NCBI RefSeq assembly: GCF_007679965.1
Contig: NZ_VEHL01000013.1
Span: 91,885-155,884 of the forward strand
Direction: 5' to 3'
Length of the DNA stretch: 64,000 nt
DNA from: Bordetella genomosp. 13
GTDB taxonomy: Bacteria; Pseudomonadota; Gammaproteobacteria; Burkholderiales; Burkholderiaceae_B
Shown here: positions 17,787 to 26,887 of the stretch, one piece after another
Position numbering within the stretch: position 1 is the first letter of the stretch
Layout of the letters: each line of letters opens with the position of its first letter
Translations under genes and position numbers: made by a program
Notes under the pieces: model-generated
The model's database searches: none
Seen by the model: only the letters and a program-made list of their open reading frames with translations
What the model was told of the DNA's origin: nothing

Positions 17787-18461
17787 ATGCCGCGTCTACC
17801 TCTCGCGCTGCTGCTGGCGGCGCTCGGCGCCGCCCCCGTCGCCGTCCAGGCGCAAGCCATGGGCGGCGGCCCCGCCGGGCAGCACCACGACCTCACCACG
17901 CTGGATCCCTACCCCGCCGACCGCGGCTGGCAAGGCCTGGCGAACCTGCTGGAGGCCATGCGGCCCGGCACGGACACGCGCCTGGATCCCGCCCCCTCGC
18001 AAGTCACCGACCGCATCGAACTGCTGCTGGCGCAGGGCGACAATGCCGGCGCGCTGGCCCTGGTCGAAAAGCGCCAGGCCGAGCGCGACCGGCAGGGCGT
18101 GCGCGGCACCGACGTGCAGCTGATGTTCCAGCATGCGCGCGCCCTGGCCGCCCTGGGCCGCACGCAGGAATCGATAGCCGTCTACACTGACATGACCACG
18201 CGCTTCCCGGAATTGCCCGAGCCGTGGAACAACCTGGCAGCCCTGTATGCCGCCCGCGGCGAACTGGACCGTGCGCAAGATGCCCTGAACATGGCGTTGC
18301 GCGCCAATCCGGACTACGCCGACGCGCGGGCCAACATGGGCGACCTGCAACTTCTGATGGCCCTGCGCACGTATCGGCAGGCTGGCGGCCAAGGCGCCGC
18401 CGGCGCCCACGACAAGGCGCAGGAAATCGAAAATCTGCTGAAGGAAAAACGGCAACAATGA
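17787..18461 (+). CDS. Exported tetratricopeptide-repeat protein
   Basis: About 224 aa. The N-terminus MPRLPLALLLAALGAAPVAVQAQA is a Sec signal peptide; an ATG eight codons upstream (17763) is an alternative start. Two or three TPR units occupy about 100-200 (VQLMFQHARALAALGRTQES..., EPWNNLAALYAARGELDRAQ, ANPDYADARANMGDL). TPRs form protein-binding surfaces in periplasmic or envelope complexes. The partner is unknown. Its stop overlaps the ATG of the downstream cyclophilin (ATGA), so the two are translationally coupled. Confidence 0.8.
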   Translation: MPRLPLALLLAALGAAPVAVQAQAMGGGPAGQHHDLTTLDPYPADRGWQGLANLLEAMRPGTDTRLDPAPSQVTDRIELLLAQGDNAGALALVEKRQAERDRQGVRGTDVQLMFQHARALAALGRTQESIAVYTDMTTRFPELPEPWNNLAALYAARGELDRAQDALNMALRANPDYADARANMGDLQLLMALRTYRQAGGQGAAGAHDKAQEIENLLKEKRQQ

Positions 18462-19099
18462 GTTTTCGCCTCCCGCTCTCCCTGCGACGCCTGACGGCGT
18501 GCGCGGTCACCATGGCGGCCCTGCTGCCCGCCGGCGCCGGCGCCCAGCCGGCCGCTTCCTCCCCCTCTACTTCCAAAGGCACATCTCAAATGAGCACGAA
18601 TCCCCGCGTCAAACTGGAAACGAACCAAGGCAACATGGTCATCACGCTGGACGCCGAAAAGGCGCCCAAGTCGGTCGAGAACTTCCTGACCTACGTCAAG
18701 GAAGGCTTCTACAACGGCACGATCTTCCATCGCGTGATCGACGGCTTCATGGTCCAGGGCGGCGGCTTCGAGGCCGGCATGAAGCAGAAGCCCACGCACG
18801 CCCCCATCGAGAACGAGGCCAACAACGGCCTGAAGAACGACAAGTACACCCTGGCCATGGCCCGCACCAGCGATCCGCACTCGGCCACCGCCCAGTTCTT
18901 CATCAACGTCGCCAACAACGACTTCCTGAACTTCACGGCGCCCACGCCCAACGGCTGGGGCTACGCGGTGTTCGGCAAGGTCACCGAAGGCACCGAAGTG
19001 GTCGACAAGATCAAGGGCGTGAAGACGGGCAACAGCGGCTTCCACCAGAACGTGCCGGCCGAGGACGTCGTCATCACCAAGGCTGAGATCCTTGAATAA
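18458..19099 (+). CDS. Cyclophilin-type peptidyl-prolyl isomerase, signal-peptide form with internal start
   Basis: 213 aa from the ATG that overlaps the TPR stop. Residues 1-30 are a clear signal peptide (SFRLPLSLRRLTACAVTM...AGAGAQP). A ~14-residue linker follows, then MSTNPRVKLETNQGNM, which looks like the native start of a cytosolic PpiB (ATG at 18590). The cyclophilin core carries FHRVIDGFMVQGG and ATAQFFIN, with the catalytic Arg and Gln. It catalyses proline isomerisation, in the periplasm if the first start is used. The 3' end runs 8 nt into lpxH. Confidence 0.88.
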   Translation: MSFRLPLSLRRLTACAVTMAALLPAGAGAQPAASSPSTSKGTSQMSTNPRVKLETNQGNMVITLDAEKAPKSVENFLTYVKEGFYNGTIFHRVIDGFMVQGGGFEAGMKQKPTHAPIENEANNGLKNDKYTLAMARTSDPHSATAQFFINVANNDFLNFTAPTPNGWGYAVFGKVTEGTEVVDKIKGVKTGNSGFHQNVPAEDVVITKAEILE

Positions 19100-19871
19100 T
19101 CTGGTGCTGCCGCGGGGGCCGGTCTGGCTGGCCTCCGACGTGCACCTGGGGCCCGCCACGCCCGCCACGCAAGAGGCCTTCCTGGCCTTCCTGCAGGCGG
19201 CGGCCGACGAGGCGGCCGCCCTGCTGCTGCCGGGCGACCTGTTCGACGCCTGGATCGGCGACGACGTGATCCGCGCCGCGCCGCCCTGGCTGGCGCAGGC
19301 CCTGGAGGGCCTGCGGGCCGCGGCGGCCCGTGTGCCGCTGTACCTGGGCCGCGGCAACCGCGACTTCCTCATCGGCGCCGAACTGGCGCAGGTGGTGGGC
19401 GCGCAGCTGCTGCCCGACCCCGCGCTGCTGGAAACCGAATTCGGCCGCGTGCTGCTGAGCCACGGCGACGAGTACTGTACGGACGATGCGGCCTACCAGC
19501 AGTTCCGCGCCATGGTGCGCGATCCGCAGTGGCAGGCCCAGTTCCTGGCCAAGCCCATTCCCGAACGCCTGCAGATGGCCCAGCAGGCGCGCGGCGAAAG
19601 CATGGCGGCCAACCAGGCCAAGACCATGGAGATCATGGACGTGAATCCGGGCGCGGTCGAGGCCGCCTTCCGCGACGCGGACGTGGCCTACATGGTGCAC
19701 GGCCACACGCACCGCCCCGACCGCCACGTGCTGATGGTCGACGGCAGGAAGCGCGAGCGCTGGGTGCTGCCCGACTGGGACTGCGACCACGGCGCGCCGC
19801 GCGGCGGCTGGCTGGTCATCGACCAGGACGGTCCGCAGTTCTACGACCTGGGCGACGAATCGGCGGATTGA
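19092..19871 (+). CDS. lpxH: UDP-2,3-diacylglucosamine diphosphatase
   Basis: 259 aa from a TTG start; a GTG 12 nt later is possible. Calcineurin-like metallophosphatase motifs are complete: DVHLG, GDLFDAWIGDD, GNRDF, SHGDEY and GHTHRP. It cleaves UDP-2,3-diacylglucosamine to lipid X in lipid A synthesis at the inner face of the inner membrane. It is the last gene of the TPR-cyclophilin-lpxH run; a strong terminator follows at 19922. Confidence 0.94.
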   Translation: MNNLVLPRGPVWLASDVHLGPATPATQEAFLAFLQAAADEAAALLLPGDLFDAWIGDDVIRAAPPWLAQALEGLRAAAARVPLYLGRGNRDFLIGAELAQVVGAQLLPDPALLETEFGRVLLSHGDEYCTDDAAYQQFRAMVRDPQWQAQFLAKPIPERLQMAQQARGESMAANQAKTMEIMDVNPGAVEAAFRDADVAYMVHGHTHRPDRHVLMVDGRKRERWVLPDWDCDHGAPRGGWLVIDQDGPQFYDLGDESAD

Positions 19872-19921
19872 ACGCCCCGGCGCTGCCGCCCGACGGCGCG
19901 ACGCACCGGCTCTGCATGCAC

Positions 19922-19958
19922 AACGGCGGCGGCCCCATCAGGTGCCGCCGCCGTTTTT
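19922..19958 (+). terminator. Strong intrinsic terminator after lpxH
   Basis: 12-bp perfect stem AACGGCGGCGGC (19922-19933) / GCCGCCGCCGTT (19944-19955) with a 10-nt loop and a five-T run. Confidence 0.85.
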
Positions 19959-20024
19959 CGCCGTGCTTGCTTCGCCCGGATCCGCCCGGCTCTCAGGCTG
20001 GATCGGTCCGGGTTTTCCGTCCGA

Positions 20025-20999
20025 TCAGTCCAGCTTGATGTTCGCGGCCGCGGCCACGTCCTTCCACTTGGCGATCTCGGAACCCATCACCGTCCTGAAC
20101 TGGTCGGGCGTATTGCCCACCACCGTGCCGCCCAGCTCTTTGAAGCGCTGTTGCAGCTCGGGGTCCTTCAGGGCCTCGACCGCGGCCTTCTGGATCCTGT
20201 CGGTCAGGTCGGCCGGCATGCCCTTGGGGCCGAGCAGGCCGTTCCAGGCCGACACGTCGTAGCTGCCGATGCCGGCCTCGACGAAGGTGGGCACGTCGGG
20301 AATCTCGGGCAGGCGCTGCGACGACGCCACCGCCAGGGCGCGCAGGCGGCCCGACTTGATGAACGGCAGCGACGAGGGCAGCGGCTCCCAGATCATCGAG
20401 ACCTGGCGCCCGATCACGTCATTGAAAGCCGGGCCCGCGCCCTTGTAGGCCACGTGCAGGATCTCCGCGCCGCTGTTCTTCTTGAACAGCTCCATGGCCA
20501 GGTTGCCCAGCGTGCCCGCGCCCGACGAGGCATAGGTGTACTGCGTGGGATGGGCCCTGGAATCGGCGACCAGGTCGGCCAGCGTGGCGGCCTTCACGTC
20601 GTCGTTGACGCTGAGCACGCCCGGCACCGACACGATCTGCGTGATCGGCGTGAAATCCGCCAGGGCGTCGTAGGGCAGCTTGGCGTAGATGGCCGGGTTG
20701 GCGGCGTGCGTGCTGGACGAGGCCAGCAGCAGCGTATGGCCGTCGGGCTTGGCCTCGGCCACGAAGCGCGAGCCGATCACGCCGGCGGCGCCGGCCTTGT
20801 TCTCGACCACGACGTTGCCGTCCAGCTTCTGCCCCAGCTTCTGCGCGAACAGTCGGCCCACGATGTCGGCGGTGCCCCCGGGCGCGAAGGGGATGATCAG
20901 GCGGATGGGCTCGGACGGGAAGTCCTTGGCCACGGCGGCGGGCGTCGCGCCGAACAGGGTGCCGGCGGCGGCCAGGGCCGCGAGGGAACGCTTGAACAT
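20025..20999 (-). CDS. Bug-family solute-binding receptor 3
   Basis: 324 aa with a signal peptide (MFKRSLAALAAAGTLFGATPAAVAKDF). The mature motifs are FPSEPIRLIIPFAPGGTADI, YASSGAGTLGNLAMELF and HVAYKGAGPAFND. It is a periplasmic carboxylate receptor of unknown ligand. AGGAGA is present upstream. It follows an alpha/beta hydrolase gene by 51 nt on the same strand, with a divergent LysR gene beyond, so the operon probably handles uptake and hydrolysis of one compound. Confidence 0.92.
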   Translation of the reverse strand: MFKRSLAALAAAGTLFGATPAAVAKDFPSEPIRLIIPFAPGGTADIVGRLFAQKLGQKLDGNVVVENKAGAAGVIGSRFVAEAKPDGHTLLLASSSTHAANPAIYAKLPYDALADFTPITQIVSVPGVLSVNDDVKAATLADLVADSRAHPTQYTYASSGAGTLGNLAMELFKKNSGAEILHVAYKGAGPAFNDVIGRQVSMIWEPLPSSLPFIKSGRLRALAVASSQRLPEIPDVPTFVEAGIGSYDVSAWNGLLGPKGMPADLTDRIQKAAVEALKDPELQQRFKELGGTVVGNTPDQFRTVMGSEIAKWKDVAAAANIKLD

Positions 21000-21050
21000 T
21001 TCTGTGTATCTCCTGTGTGCGTGCTGTGTTCTGAAGAGTTGGATGGCGGG

Positions 21051-22028
21051 CTATCGCAGCGCCCGGGATAGCCACGCGACGACCAGCGCCAGCACCTGGT
21101 CGCTGTTGCGGTCCAGCATGCAGGCATGGCTGTTGCCGTGCAGGCCGGCGGCGGGCAGATCCAAGACCGTCACGCGCGCGCCGCGCTGCCATAGCGCGTC
21201 GACGTGCCGATCCACGGATTGCCGGTAGGTGCGCCACAAGGGGCTCTGGTCCAGGTAGTCGCCCCACACCATCAGCTGGGGAACATCCACCGGCGTGCCC
21301 TGGGCGTCGGCGGGCATGCCGGTGGGCTCGACCGCCACGACCGCGCGCACCTGGCCGGGATGGCGCTGCAGCGCATGCGCGGCGTGGCCGCCGCCCTGGC
21401 TGTGCCCCAGCACGATGCAAGGGCCCACGGCCGCGATCATCTCGTCATAGGCGGCCAGCGCCATCTCGCCGTGGTCGAGCCAGCGCGGCACGAACTGGCA
21501 CGCGAAGCGATCGAAATGCGCGACGGGAAACTGCGTGCCGGCATGCGCCCTGCCCGGCAGGCCCGAGGCGATGTCCAGCCCGGCGGGCGAAGCGTCGTGC
21601 TCACGCGCGGGTCCGAGCCGGAACACCTGCCACGCGTCCTGGTGGCTGCGGAAGATGGGCGCCGACGGATAGACCTGGGGATACATGCCCCACGAGGCGC
21701 GGCCGCGCTCGGGCGCGTCGCACACCCATACGTCGAAGCCGGCCGCCAGCAGCCCCCACAGCCAACCGGACCGGCCGTCCGGCGTGGCCTCCCACTGGGC
21801 GCCCGTCATGCCTCCGCCATGCCACAGCAGGATGGGCAGGGGAAAACGCGGCTGCGCCAGGGCGTAATGCATCGCGTACATCTGGCCTGCGGTGTAGGTG
21901 CCGTTCATGTCGAGCGCCCGCGGCGTGCCGTCGGCCACGGCGCGATGCGCGATGGGCAGGCCCTGCACGCGCGTGGGGGCGCCACCGAAGAAATGCGAAC
22001 GGATGCTGCGTAGGGAGACGTTGGACAT
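21051..22028 (-). CDS. Alpha/beta hydrolase (esterase-like)
   Basis: About 325 aa from MSNVSLRS; an ATG 12 codons upstream is an alternative. LLWHGGGMTG is the oxyanion-hole strand. GHSQGGGHAAHA (near residue 217) is the nucleophile elbow with catalytic Ser. A C-terminal GLHGNSHACMLD supplies His. There is no signal peptide, so it is probably cytoplasmic. Substrate unknown. It heads the operon with Bug receptor 3 and is divergent from LysR3. Confidence 0.85.
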   Translation of the reverse strand: MSNVSLRSIRSHFFGGAPTRVQGLPIAHRAVADGTPRALDMNGTYTAGQMYAMHYALAQPRFPLPILLWHGGGMTGAQWEATPDGRSGWLWGLLAAGFDVWVCDAPERGRASWGMYPQVYPSAPIFRSHQDAWQVFRLGPAREHDASPAGLDIASGLPGRAHAGTQFPVAHFDRFACQFVPRWLDHGEMALAAYDEMIAAVGPCIVLGHSQGGGHAAHALQRHPGQVRAVVAVEPTGMPADAQGTPVDVPQLMVWGDYLDQSPLWRTYRQSVDRHVDALWQRGARVTVLDLPAAGLHGNSHACMLDRNSDQVLALVVAWLSRALR

Positions 22029-22081
22029 GGTGCGGTCGGCTCGATTGCGGCGCAGTGTAGCCATGTCGGCAGCGCTTTTTC

Positions 22082-22116
22082 CGCATCGGATGCGTTAATC
22101 TGTGCCGATTCGGCAC
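22082..22116. promoter_or_regulatory. Two palindromes in the LysR3/hydrolase divergent region
   Basis: GTGCCG-ATT-CGGCAC (22102-22116) is a perfect 15-bp palindrome with T-N11-A form. CGCATC-G-GATGCG lies at 22082-22094. Both sit between the two divergent starts. The first is the better LysR3 operator candidate. Confidence 0.55.
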
Positions 22117-22142
22117 TTGTCCGCCAACAGGCCACGCCCGCC

Positions 22143-23099
22143 ATGGACCCCTCGAACGACCTCGACCTTGCCTTGCTGCGCGACCTGCTGGCCCTGGGCC
22201 AGGCGGGCACCCTGAGCCGCGCCGCGCAATTGCGCGGCATCACGCATCCCGCATTCGGCCGGCGTATCCGGGCCCTGGAGGCGTGGGCCGGCGCGCCGCT
22301 GGCCGAGCGCGGCGCGCGCCGCAGCCCGCTGACCGACGAAGGCCGCACGCTGGCCGCGGCGGCCCGCCAGATCGAGGCCATCCTGCGCAACACACGTGCC
22401 GTTCTGGCACATTCGCCCGACCAGGCCCTGCACACCATCACCATCGCGGCCGGCCGCACGCTGTCGCATACGCTGCTGCCGCGGCTGATCTCCGACGTGC
22501 GCGCCACGTACGGCGACGCGATCTGGAAAGTGAAGACCACCAGCCTGCGGCCCGGGCTGGAGATGCTGCGCGAGCGCCAGGCCGATTTCATGCTGGGCCA
22601 CGCGCCCGAGGGCGCGGTGCCACCCGACATGGAAGACCTGCTGTCCTGCTCGGTGGGACGCGATGCGCTGGTCGCGGTATCGGCCCCGCTGGTGTCCGGC
22701 TATCCGAAGCACGCCATTCCGCGCAGCCCGTCGCAGCCCAGGGTGCCCTATCTGGCCTATGCGCCCGGCATGGCGCTGGGCGCCATCCTGGACGGCGCGC
22801 TGGCGGCGTCGGGATGCCGCGGGCAGCTGGTCACGCTGTACGAGGCCGACCTGGCCGATTCGCTGCACGCCATGGTGCGCCAGGGCGCGGGGCTGGCCTG
22901 GCTGCCGCTGAGCCTGGTCCGGGAAGACCTGCTGCAGGGCCGCGTGGTGCGGGCCGGCGAGAAGCACGAGGACATCGAGATCGACGTCCGCCTGTATGCG
23001 TGCCGCGGAACGCTGGACACCGTGCACGCGCGCGGCCTGTGGGAGGCCGTCGTCGGCCTGTACGGCGACGCGCAGGGCGCGCCGGGCGGGACGGGCTGA
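22143..23099 (+). CDS. LysR-family regulator 3
   Basis: 318 aa. The helix-turn-helix is about residues 8-65 (LALLRDLLALGQAGTLSRAAQLRGITHPAFGRRIRALEAWAG). An effector domain follows from about 98 (TITIAAGRTLSHTLLPRL). It is divergent from the hydrolase-Bug3 operon, which it probably controls through the palindrome at 22102-22116. It ends 16 nt from the convergent uppP. Confidence 0.92.
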   Translation: MDPSNDLDLALLRDLLALGQAGTLSRAAQLRGITHPAFGRRIRALEAWAGAPLAERGARRSPLTDEGRTLAAAARQIEAILRNTRAVLAHSPDQALHTITIAAGRTLSHTLLPRLISDVRATYGDAIWKVKTTSLRPGLEMLRERQADFMLGHAPEGAVPPDMEDLLSCSVGRDALVAVSAPLVSGYPKHAIPRSPSQPRVPYLAYAPGMALGAILDGALAASGCRGQLVTLYEADLADSLHAMVRQGAGLAWLPLSLVREDLLQGRVVRAGEKHEDIEIDVRLYACRGTLDTVHARGLWEAVVGLYGDAQGAPGGTG

Positions 23100-23115
23100 G
23101 CGCCCGCGCCGGCAC

Positions 23116-23976
23116 TCAGAACAGCAGGACCACCGCCACCAGGATGCCCAGCGCGATGCGGTACCAGGCGAAGACGCGGTAGGTGTGGTTGGCCACGAAG
23201 CGCAGCACGGCGCGCACGATCAGCAGGGCGCTGAGAAAGGCCGCCACGAAGCCCACGGCGATGCCGGAGAGATCCTGCGAGGTCAGCAGGCCGATGTTGC
23301 GGTACATGTCGTAGACCGCGGCGGCCAGCATGGTGGGCATGGCCAGGAAGAACGAGAACTCGGTGGCCGTCTTGCGCTGGATGCCGGCCATCATGCCGCC
23401 GATGATGGTGGCGCCCGACCGCGACGTGCCGGGAATCATGGCCAGGCACTGCCCCACGCCCACGGCCAGCGCCTGCTTCCAGGTGATCTGTTCCAGCGTA
23501 TGCGCGGTGGCCCGCTCGTCGGAGGCCGTATCGTCGGCCGCGCCGGGCTTGTCGCCCGGCGTGTGGTGCGTGCGGCGCTCGACCCACAGCATGATCAGGC
23601 CGCCCAGCACCAGCGTCACCGACACCACTTCGGGCGCGTAGAACAACCGCTTGATGGCCGAGATGAAGATGGCGCCGACCACCGCCGCCGGCAGGAAGGC
23701 GATCAGCAGGTTGCGGGTGAAGGCCACTTCCTGGCGCTCGCCGCGCAGCGTGCCCGAGATGAGCTGCCACAGGCGGGCGCGGAAGATCCACATGACGGCC
23801 AGGATGGACCCCAGCTGGATGACGACCTCGAACACCTTGCCCGAGCTGGACTCGAAGTGGATCCAGTCGCCGAAGAGGATGAGGTGCCCGGTGCTGGACA
23901 CCGGAATGAATTCGGTCAGGCCCTCGAGGATGCCGAGGAAGAAAGCCTTGAGCAGATAGAGCGTACCGTCAGACAT
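23116..23976 (-). CDS. uppP: Undecaprenyl-diphosphate phosphatase
   Basis: 286 aa polytopic membrane protein. The two signature blocks are present: EGLTEFIPVSSTGHLIL (about 18-34) and IPGTSRSGATI. It dephosphorylates undecaprenyl diphosphate to recycle the lipid carrier of peptidoglycan and O-antigen synthesis; overproduction gives bacitracin resistance. A ~30-residue hydrophilic loop (HHTPGDKPGAADDTASDE) follows the fourth membrane region. It is 24 nt downstream of the TerC-like gene on the same strand. Confidence 0.96.
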   Translation of the reverse strand: MSDGTLYLLKAFFLGILEGLTEFIPVSSTGHLILFGDWIHFESSSGKVFEVVIQLGSILAVMWIFRARLWQLISGTLRGERQEVAFTRNLLIAFLPAAVVGAIFISAIKRLFYAPEVVSVTLVLGGLIMLWVERRTHHTPGDKPGAADDTASDERATAHTLEQITWKQALAVGVGQCLAMIPGTSRSGATIIGGMMAGIQRKTATEFSFFLAMPTMLAAAVYDMYRNIGLLTSQDLSGIAVGFVAAFLSALLIVRAVLRFVANHTYRVFAWYRIALGILVAVVLLF

Positions 23977-24000
23977 GTAGTGATGGAGTGACCGATGAGG

Positions 24001-25596
24001 TTAAACGTCGCTGCCCTCGGGCGCGGCGTCTGGATCGACGTGCTCGTAGGGGCGCTTCTCGACCCGGACGGAGGCGATGCGGCGGCCGTCGAGCTGCAGC
24101 ACCTCGAAGCGCAGGCTGGCGTACGGGGTGTCGAACTCGCAGGCGTCGCCGGGCTGCGGCAGGTGGCCGAAGCGCGCCAGCAGATAGCCGGCCAGCGTCG
24201 TGTAGTCCTGGGACTCGTCGATCAGACCGTCGACCTCGAGCACTTGTTCCACATGATGCAGGTCGGCCGCGCCGTCGATCTTCCAGATGCCGTCCTGCTC
24301 GGCCACGATGTCGGGCATCTCGTCTTCGTCCGGGAACTCGCCGGCGATGGCCTCGAACAGGTCGATGGCCGTGGCCAGGCCGACGATGGCGCCGAACTCG
24401 TCGGTGACCAGCACCAGCTGGCCGCGCGAGCGCTTCAGGGTGTCCATCAGCACCAGGATGCCGGTGTTCTCGTGCACGATGATGGGATCGCGCAGCGCGT
24501 CGCGGCGTATGCGGCCTTCGGTGATCAGTTCGGCCACCATGCTCTTGGCCCGGCCGATGCCGATGACCTCGTCCAGCGAGCCGCGGCACACCGGGAAGAA
24601 GCTGTGCGGCGAGGCGTCGAGCTGCGCGCGGATCTCGTCCGCGTCATCGTCGATGTTGATCCACGTGATGTCGTTGCGCGGCGTCATGATGGAGTGGATG
24701 CTGCGCTCGGCCAGGGTCAGCACGCCGCTGACCATGTTGCGCTCTTCCACCCCGAAGGCCTGCAGCGAGGGCATCTCGGCCGTGGGCTCGGCCGGCTCGT
24801 CGCTGGCGGCCGGCGGGCGCTTGCCCAGCATGCGCAGCACGGCCGTGGCGGTGCGCTCGCGCATCGGGCGCCGGGCGTCCAGCTTGAGCAGGTTGCGGCG
24901 CGCCACCTGGTTCAGGGCCTCGATCGCCACCGAGAAGCCGATGGCGGCATACAGGTAGCCCTTGGGCACCTTGAAGCCGAAGCTTTCCGCCAGCAGCGAG
25001 AAACCGATCATCAGCAGGAACCCCAGGCAAAGCACCACCACCGTGGGGTGCGCGTTGACGAAGCGCGTCAGCGGCTTGGAGGCGATCAGCATGATGCCGA
25101 TGGCGATGACCACCGCGATCATCATGATGGCCAGGTGATCGACCATGCCGACGGCGGTGATGACGGAGTCCAGCGAGAACACGGCGTCCAGCACCACGAT
25201 CTGCGTGACGATGACCCAGAAGCTGGCGTAGACCCGCGGGCCGCCCGCGTGCTCGCCATGATCGCCCTCGATGCGCTCGTGCAGCTCCATGGTGCCCTTG
25301 AACAGCAGGAACAGGCCACCGATCATGAGGATGAGATCGCGGCCGGAGAAAGAGGCAGGTCCGACGGAGAACAGCGGCTGGGTGAGCGTGACCAGCCAGG
25401 ACATGACCGACAGCAGCGCCAGGCGCATGACCAGGGCGAGGCTCAGGCCTAGGATGCGCGCGCGGTCCCGCTGTGCGGGCGGCAGCTTGTCTGCCAGGAT
25501 GGCGATGAAGATTAGGTTGTCGATACCCAGGACGATCTCGAGGACCACCAGGGTAAGGAGGCCGACCCACGCAGCAGGGTCCAGCAGCCACTCCAT
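24001..25596 (-). CDS. TerC-family membrane protein with CBS pair and CorC/HlyC C-terminal domain
   Basis: 531 aa from MEWLLDPAAW (GGAG 8 nt upstream). The TerC integral domain occupies about 1-235, with the acidic helices EIVLGIDNLIF and DAVFSLDSVITA whose Asp residues are thought to bind metal. A CBS pair follows (about 300-430: SIMTPRNDITWINID..., DPIIVHENTGILVLMD). A CorC_HlyC domain (about 445-520) ends the protein. The same architecture occurs in YoaE/YegH-type proteins. A role in metal (Mn/Mg) homeostasis is likely from family. Confidence 0.9.
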   Translation of the reverse strand: MEWLLDPAAWVGLLTLVVLEIVLGIDNLIFIAILADKLPPAQRDRARILGLSLALVMRLALLSVMSWLVTLTQPLFSVGPASFSGRDLILMIGGLFLLFKGTMELHERIEGDHGEHAGGPRVYASFWVIVTQIVVLDAVFSLDSVITAVGMVDHLAIMMIAVVIAIGIMLIASKPLTRFVNAHPTVVVLCLGFLLMIGFSLLAESFGFKVPKGYLYAAIGFSVAIEALNQVARRNLLKLDARRPMRERTATAVLRMLGKRPPAASDEPAEPTAEMPSLQAFGVEERNMVSGVLTLAERSIHSIMTPRNDITWINIDDDADEIRAQLDASPHSFFPVCRGSLDEVIGIGRAKSMVAELITEGRIRRDALRDPIIVHENTGILVLMDTLKRSRGQLVLVTDEFGAIVGLATAIDLFEAIAGEFPDEDEMPDIVAEQDGIWKIDGAADLHHVEQVLEVDGLIDESQDYTTLAGYLLARFGHLPQPGDACEFDTPYASLRFEVLQLDGRRIASVRVEKRPYEHVDPDAAPEGSDV

Positions 25597-25725
25597 CAGG
25601 AGCTCCGGAAAGTTGTAAACCGACAATCGTACAAGAAATCCCGTGACAGCCATGACGCTACCGCACCGCCGCGCGCGGGGAAATCGTGCAAAGCGGCGAC
25701 AGGGGGAACCCTGGGATCGGCTGCG

Positions 25726-26280
25726 CTAGACAGGCAGGGGAACCGGCCGCCGGGCCGACTTGCCGGCTTGCGGCCCCTCGACGCGGCGATGCGGTCGCGT
25801 CGCGTTCGCCGCGCTGGCCACAGCCTCGTCCGGTCGGCGGGCGCTCTCCCGGAACGGCAAGGCGATGCCAGCGTCGTCGGCCAGCTCCTGGAAGACCTCC
25901 GGCCTGCGCATGGCCACCTTGAGAAAGCGCGTCAGGGTCAGGTCGGGATAGCTCTTTTCGGTTTCGAACCGCGAGAAGGCGATGATGCCCCGGCCGAACA
26001 CGGCGGAAAACTGCTGCTGCGTCAGCCCCCAGCGGCGCCGGAATTCCGCGATGTCCTCGCCCAGCAGATACTCGCCGTAATGCGCCTTTCGCGCGGCGCG
26101 CAGGCGCAGGTTCTCATCGGCCTGCGATGCCAGGACGGCCTGCTTGCCGCACGAATCGCAGCGTGCGGAAAACTGGCGTACCTCGACCGTCTGGCCGGTG
26201 GGCGGCCTGAACGCCTCGACGTGCTCGACGGCCTGCATGTGGCCTTGCCGGCAACGGCGACACTGCACGGGCTGGTTCAT
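25726..26280 (-). CDS. MqsA/YgiT-type zinc-finger and HTH regulator (orphan)
   Basis: 184 aa. The N-terminal zinc finger uses CRRC (residues 8-11) and CDSC (about 41-44). A helix-turn-helix follows (IAEFRRRWGLTQQQFSAVFGRGIIAFSRFE, about 77-106), the MqsA arrangement. MqsA antitoxins bind the toxin MqsR through the zinc finger and DNA through the HTH. No mqsR gene lies on either side, and the ~45-residue basic C-terminal tail is unlike MqsA, so it is better read as an orphan transcription regulator. It lies at the edge of the accessory island. Confidence 0.8.
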   Translation of the reverse strand: MNQPVQCRRCRQGHMQAVEHVEAFRPPTGQTVEVRQFSARCDSCGKQAVLASQADENLRLRAARKAHYGEYLLGEDIAEFRRRWGLTQQQFSAVFGRGIIAFSRFETEKSYPDLTLTRFLKVAMRRPEVFQELADDAGIALPFRESARRPDEAVASAANATRPHRRVEGPQAGKSARRPVPLPV

Positions 26281-26887
26281 GGGGACGCTCTCAAGGTTGG
26301 ATCAGTGGCACGACAGCAGCGCCTGCAATGCAGCCAGATCGAAACGGCCCGGGCAAGCGCGTTTTCCTGCCACGGTGAGGCGCCAATGACTCAGCGTCGC
26401 GTAGCCCCAGGGTATTCGTCATTTTATCACAGCGATAAATTAAAGGACTGACATCCATGACCCCGAAGACAGGCCCCACGCATGCGGCCAACAGCGCCGG
26501 CGCTGGAAAGCCGCGAGTTCCTAGAGTCCGGCGCTCGCCCGGGATGAGGCAGGATTCTATCGGTGCCCCAAGCCTAGGGCAGGCTCGAAAAGTCGCACTT
26601 GTCCCTGCCCGCGCGAGACGGCCGGAAACGAAAAATGTCCGCTGTCAGGCTTCGATGTGCGAGGGTACAGCAGGGCGAAGGCTTGCTGGGCCGAGCAATT
26701 AGGTCAAGCGCCAAGCTCTGCATGCCTTTGTGCCCTGTGGATCAAGAGTCATGTAGGGGCATTGCGCCAGCAAGCTCCACAGCAATGTGGCAGGCGGTGA
26801 GTTAGGTAGCTGTCAACGATCGCGGGGGAGATGAACTCCGAGCAAAACAGCCAGCACGAGCGGAAAGCTGAATCTCATCCTCTATCC
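26281..26887. other. 607-bp gene-free stretch, left edge of the accessory island
   Basis: No convincing gene on either strand. A short inverted repeat TTTATC-N5-GATAAA (26423-26439) with an AT-rich -10-like TAAAAT on the minus strand may belong to the promoter of the MqsA-like gene. Base composition falls from here to the right. No integrase, tRNA or obvious att repeat is visible. Confidence 0.5.

Noticed and set aside
26291..26491. A 66-aa minus-strand frame before the MqsA-like gene as a possible MqsR toxin
   Set aside because: Wrong size and sequence for MqsR (about 98 aa), no ribosome site. A second frame there has coding-like text but no start codon.
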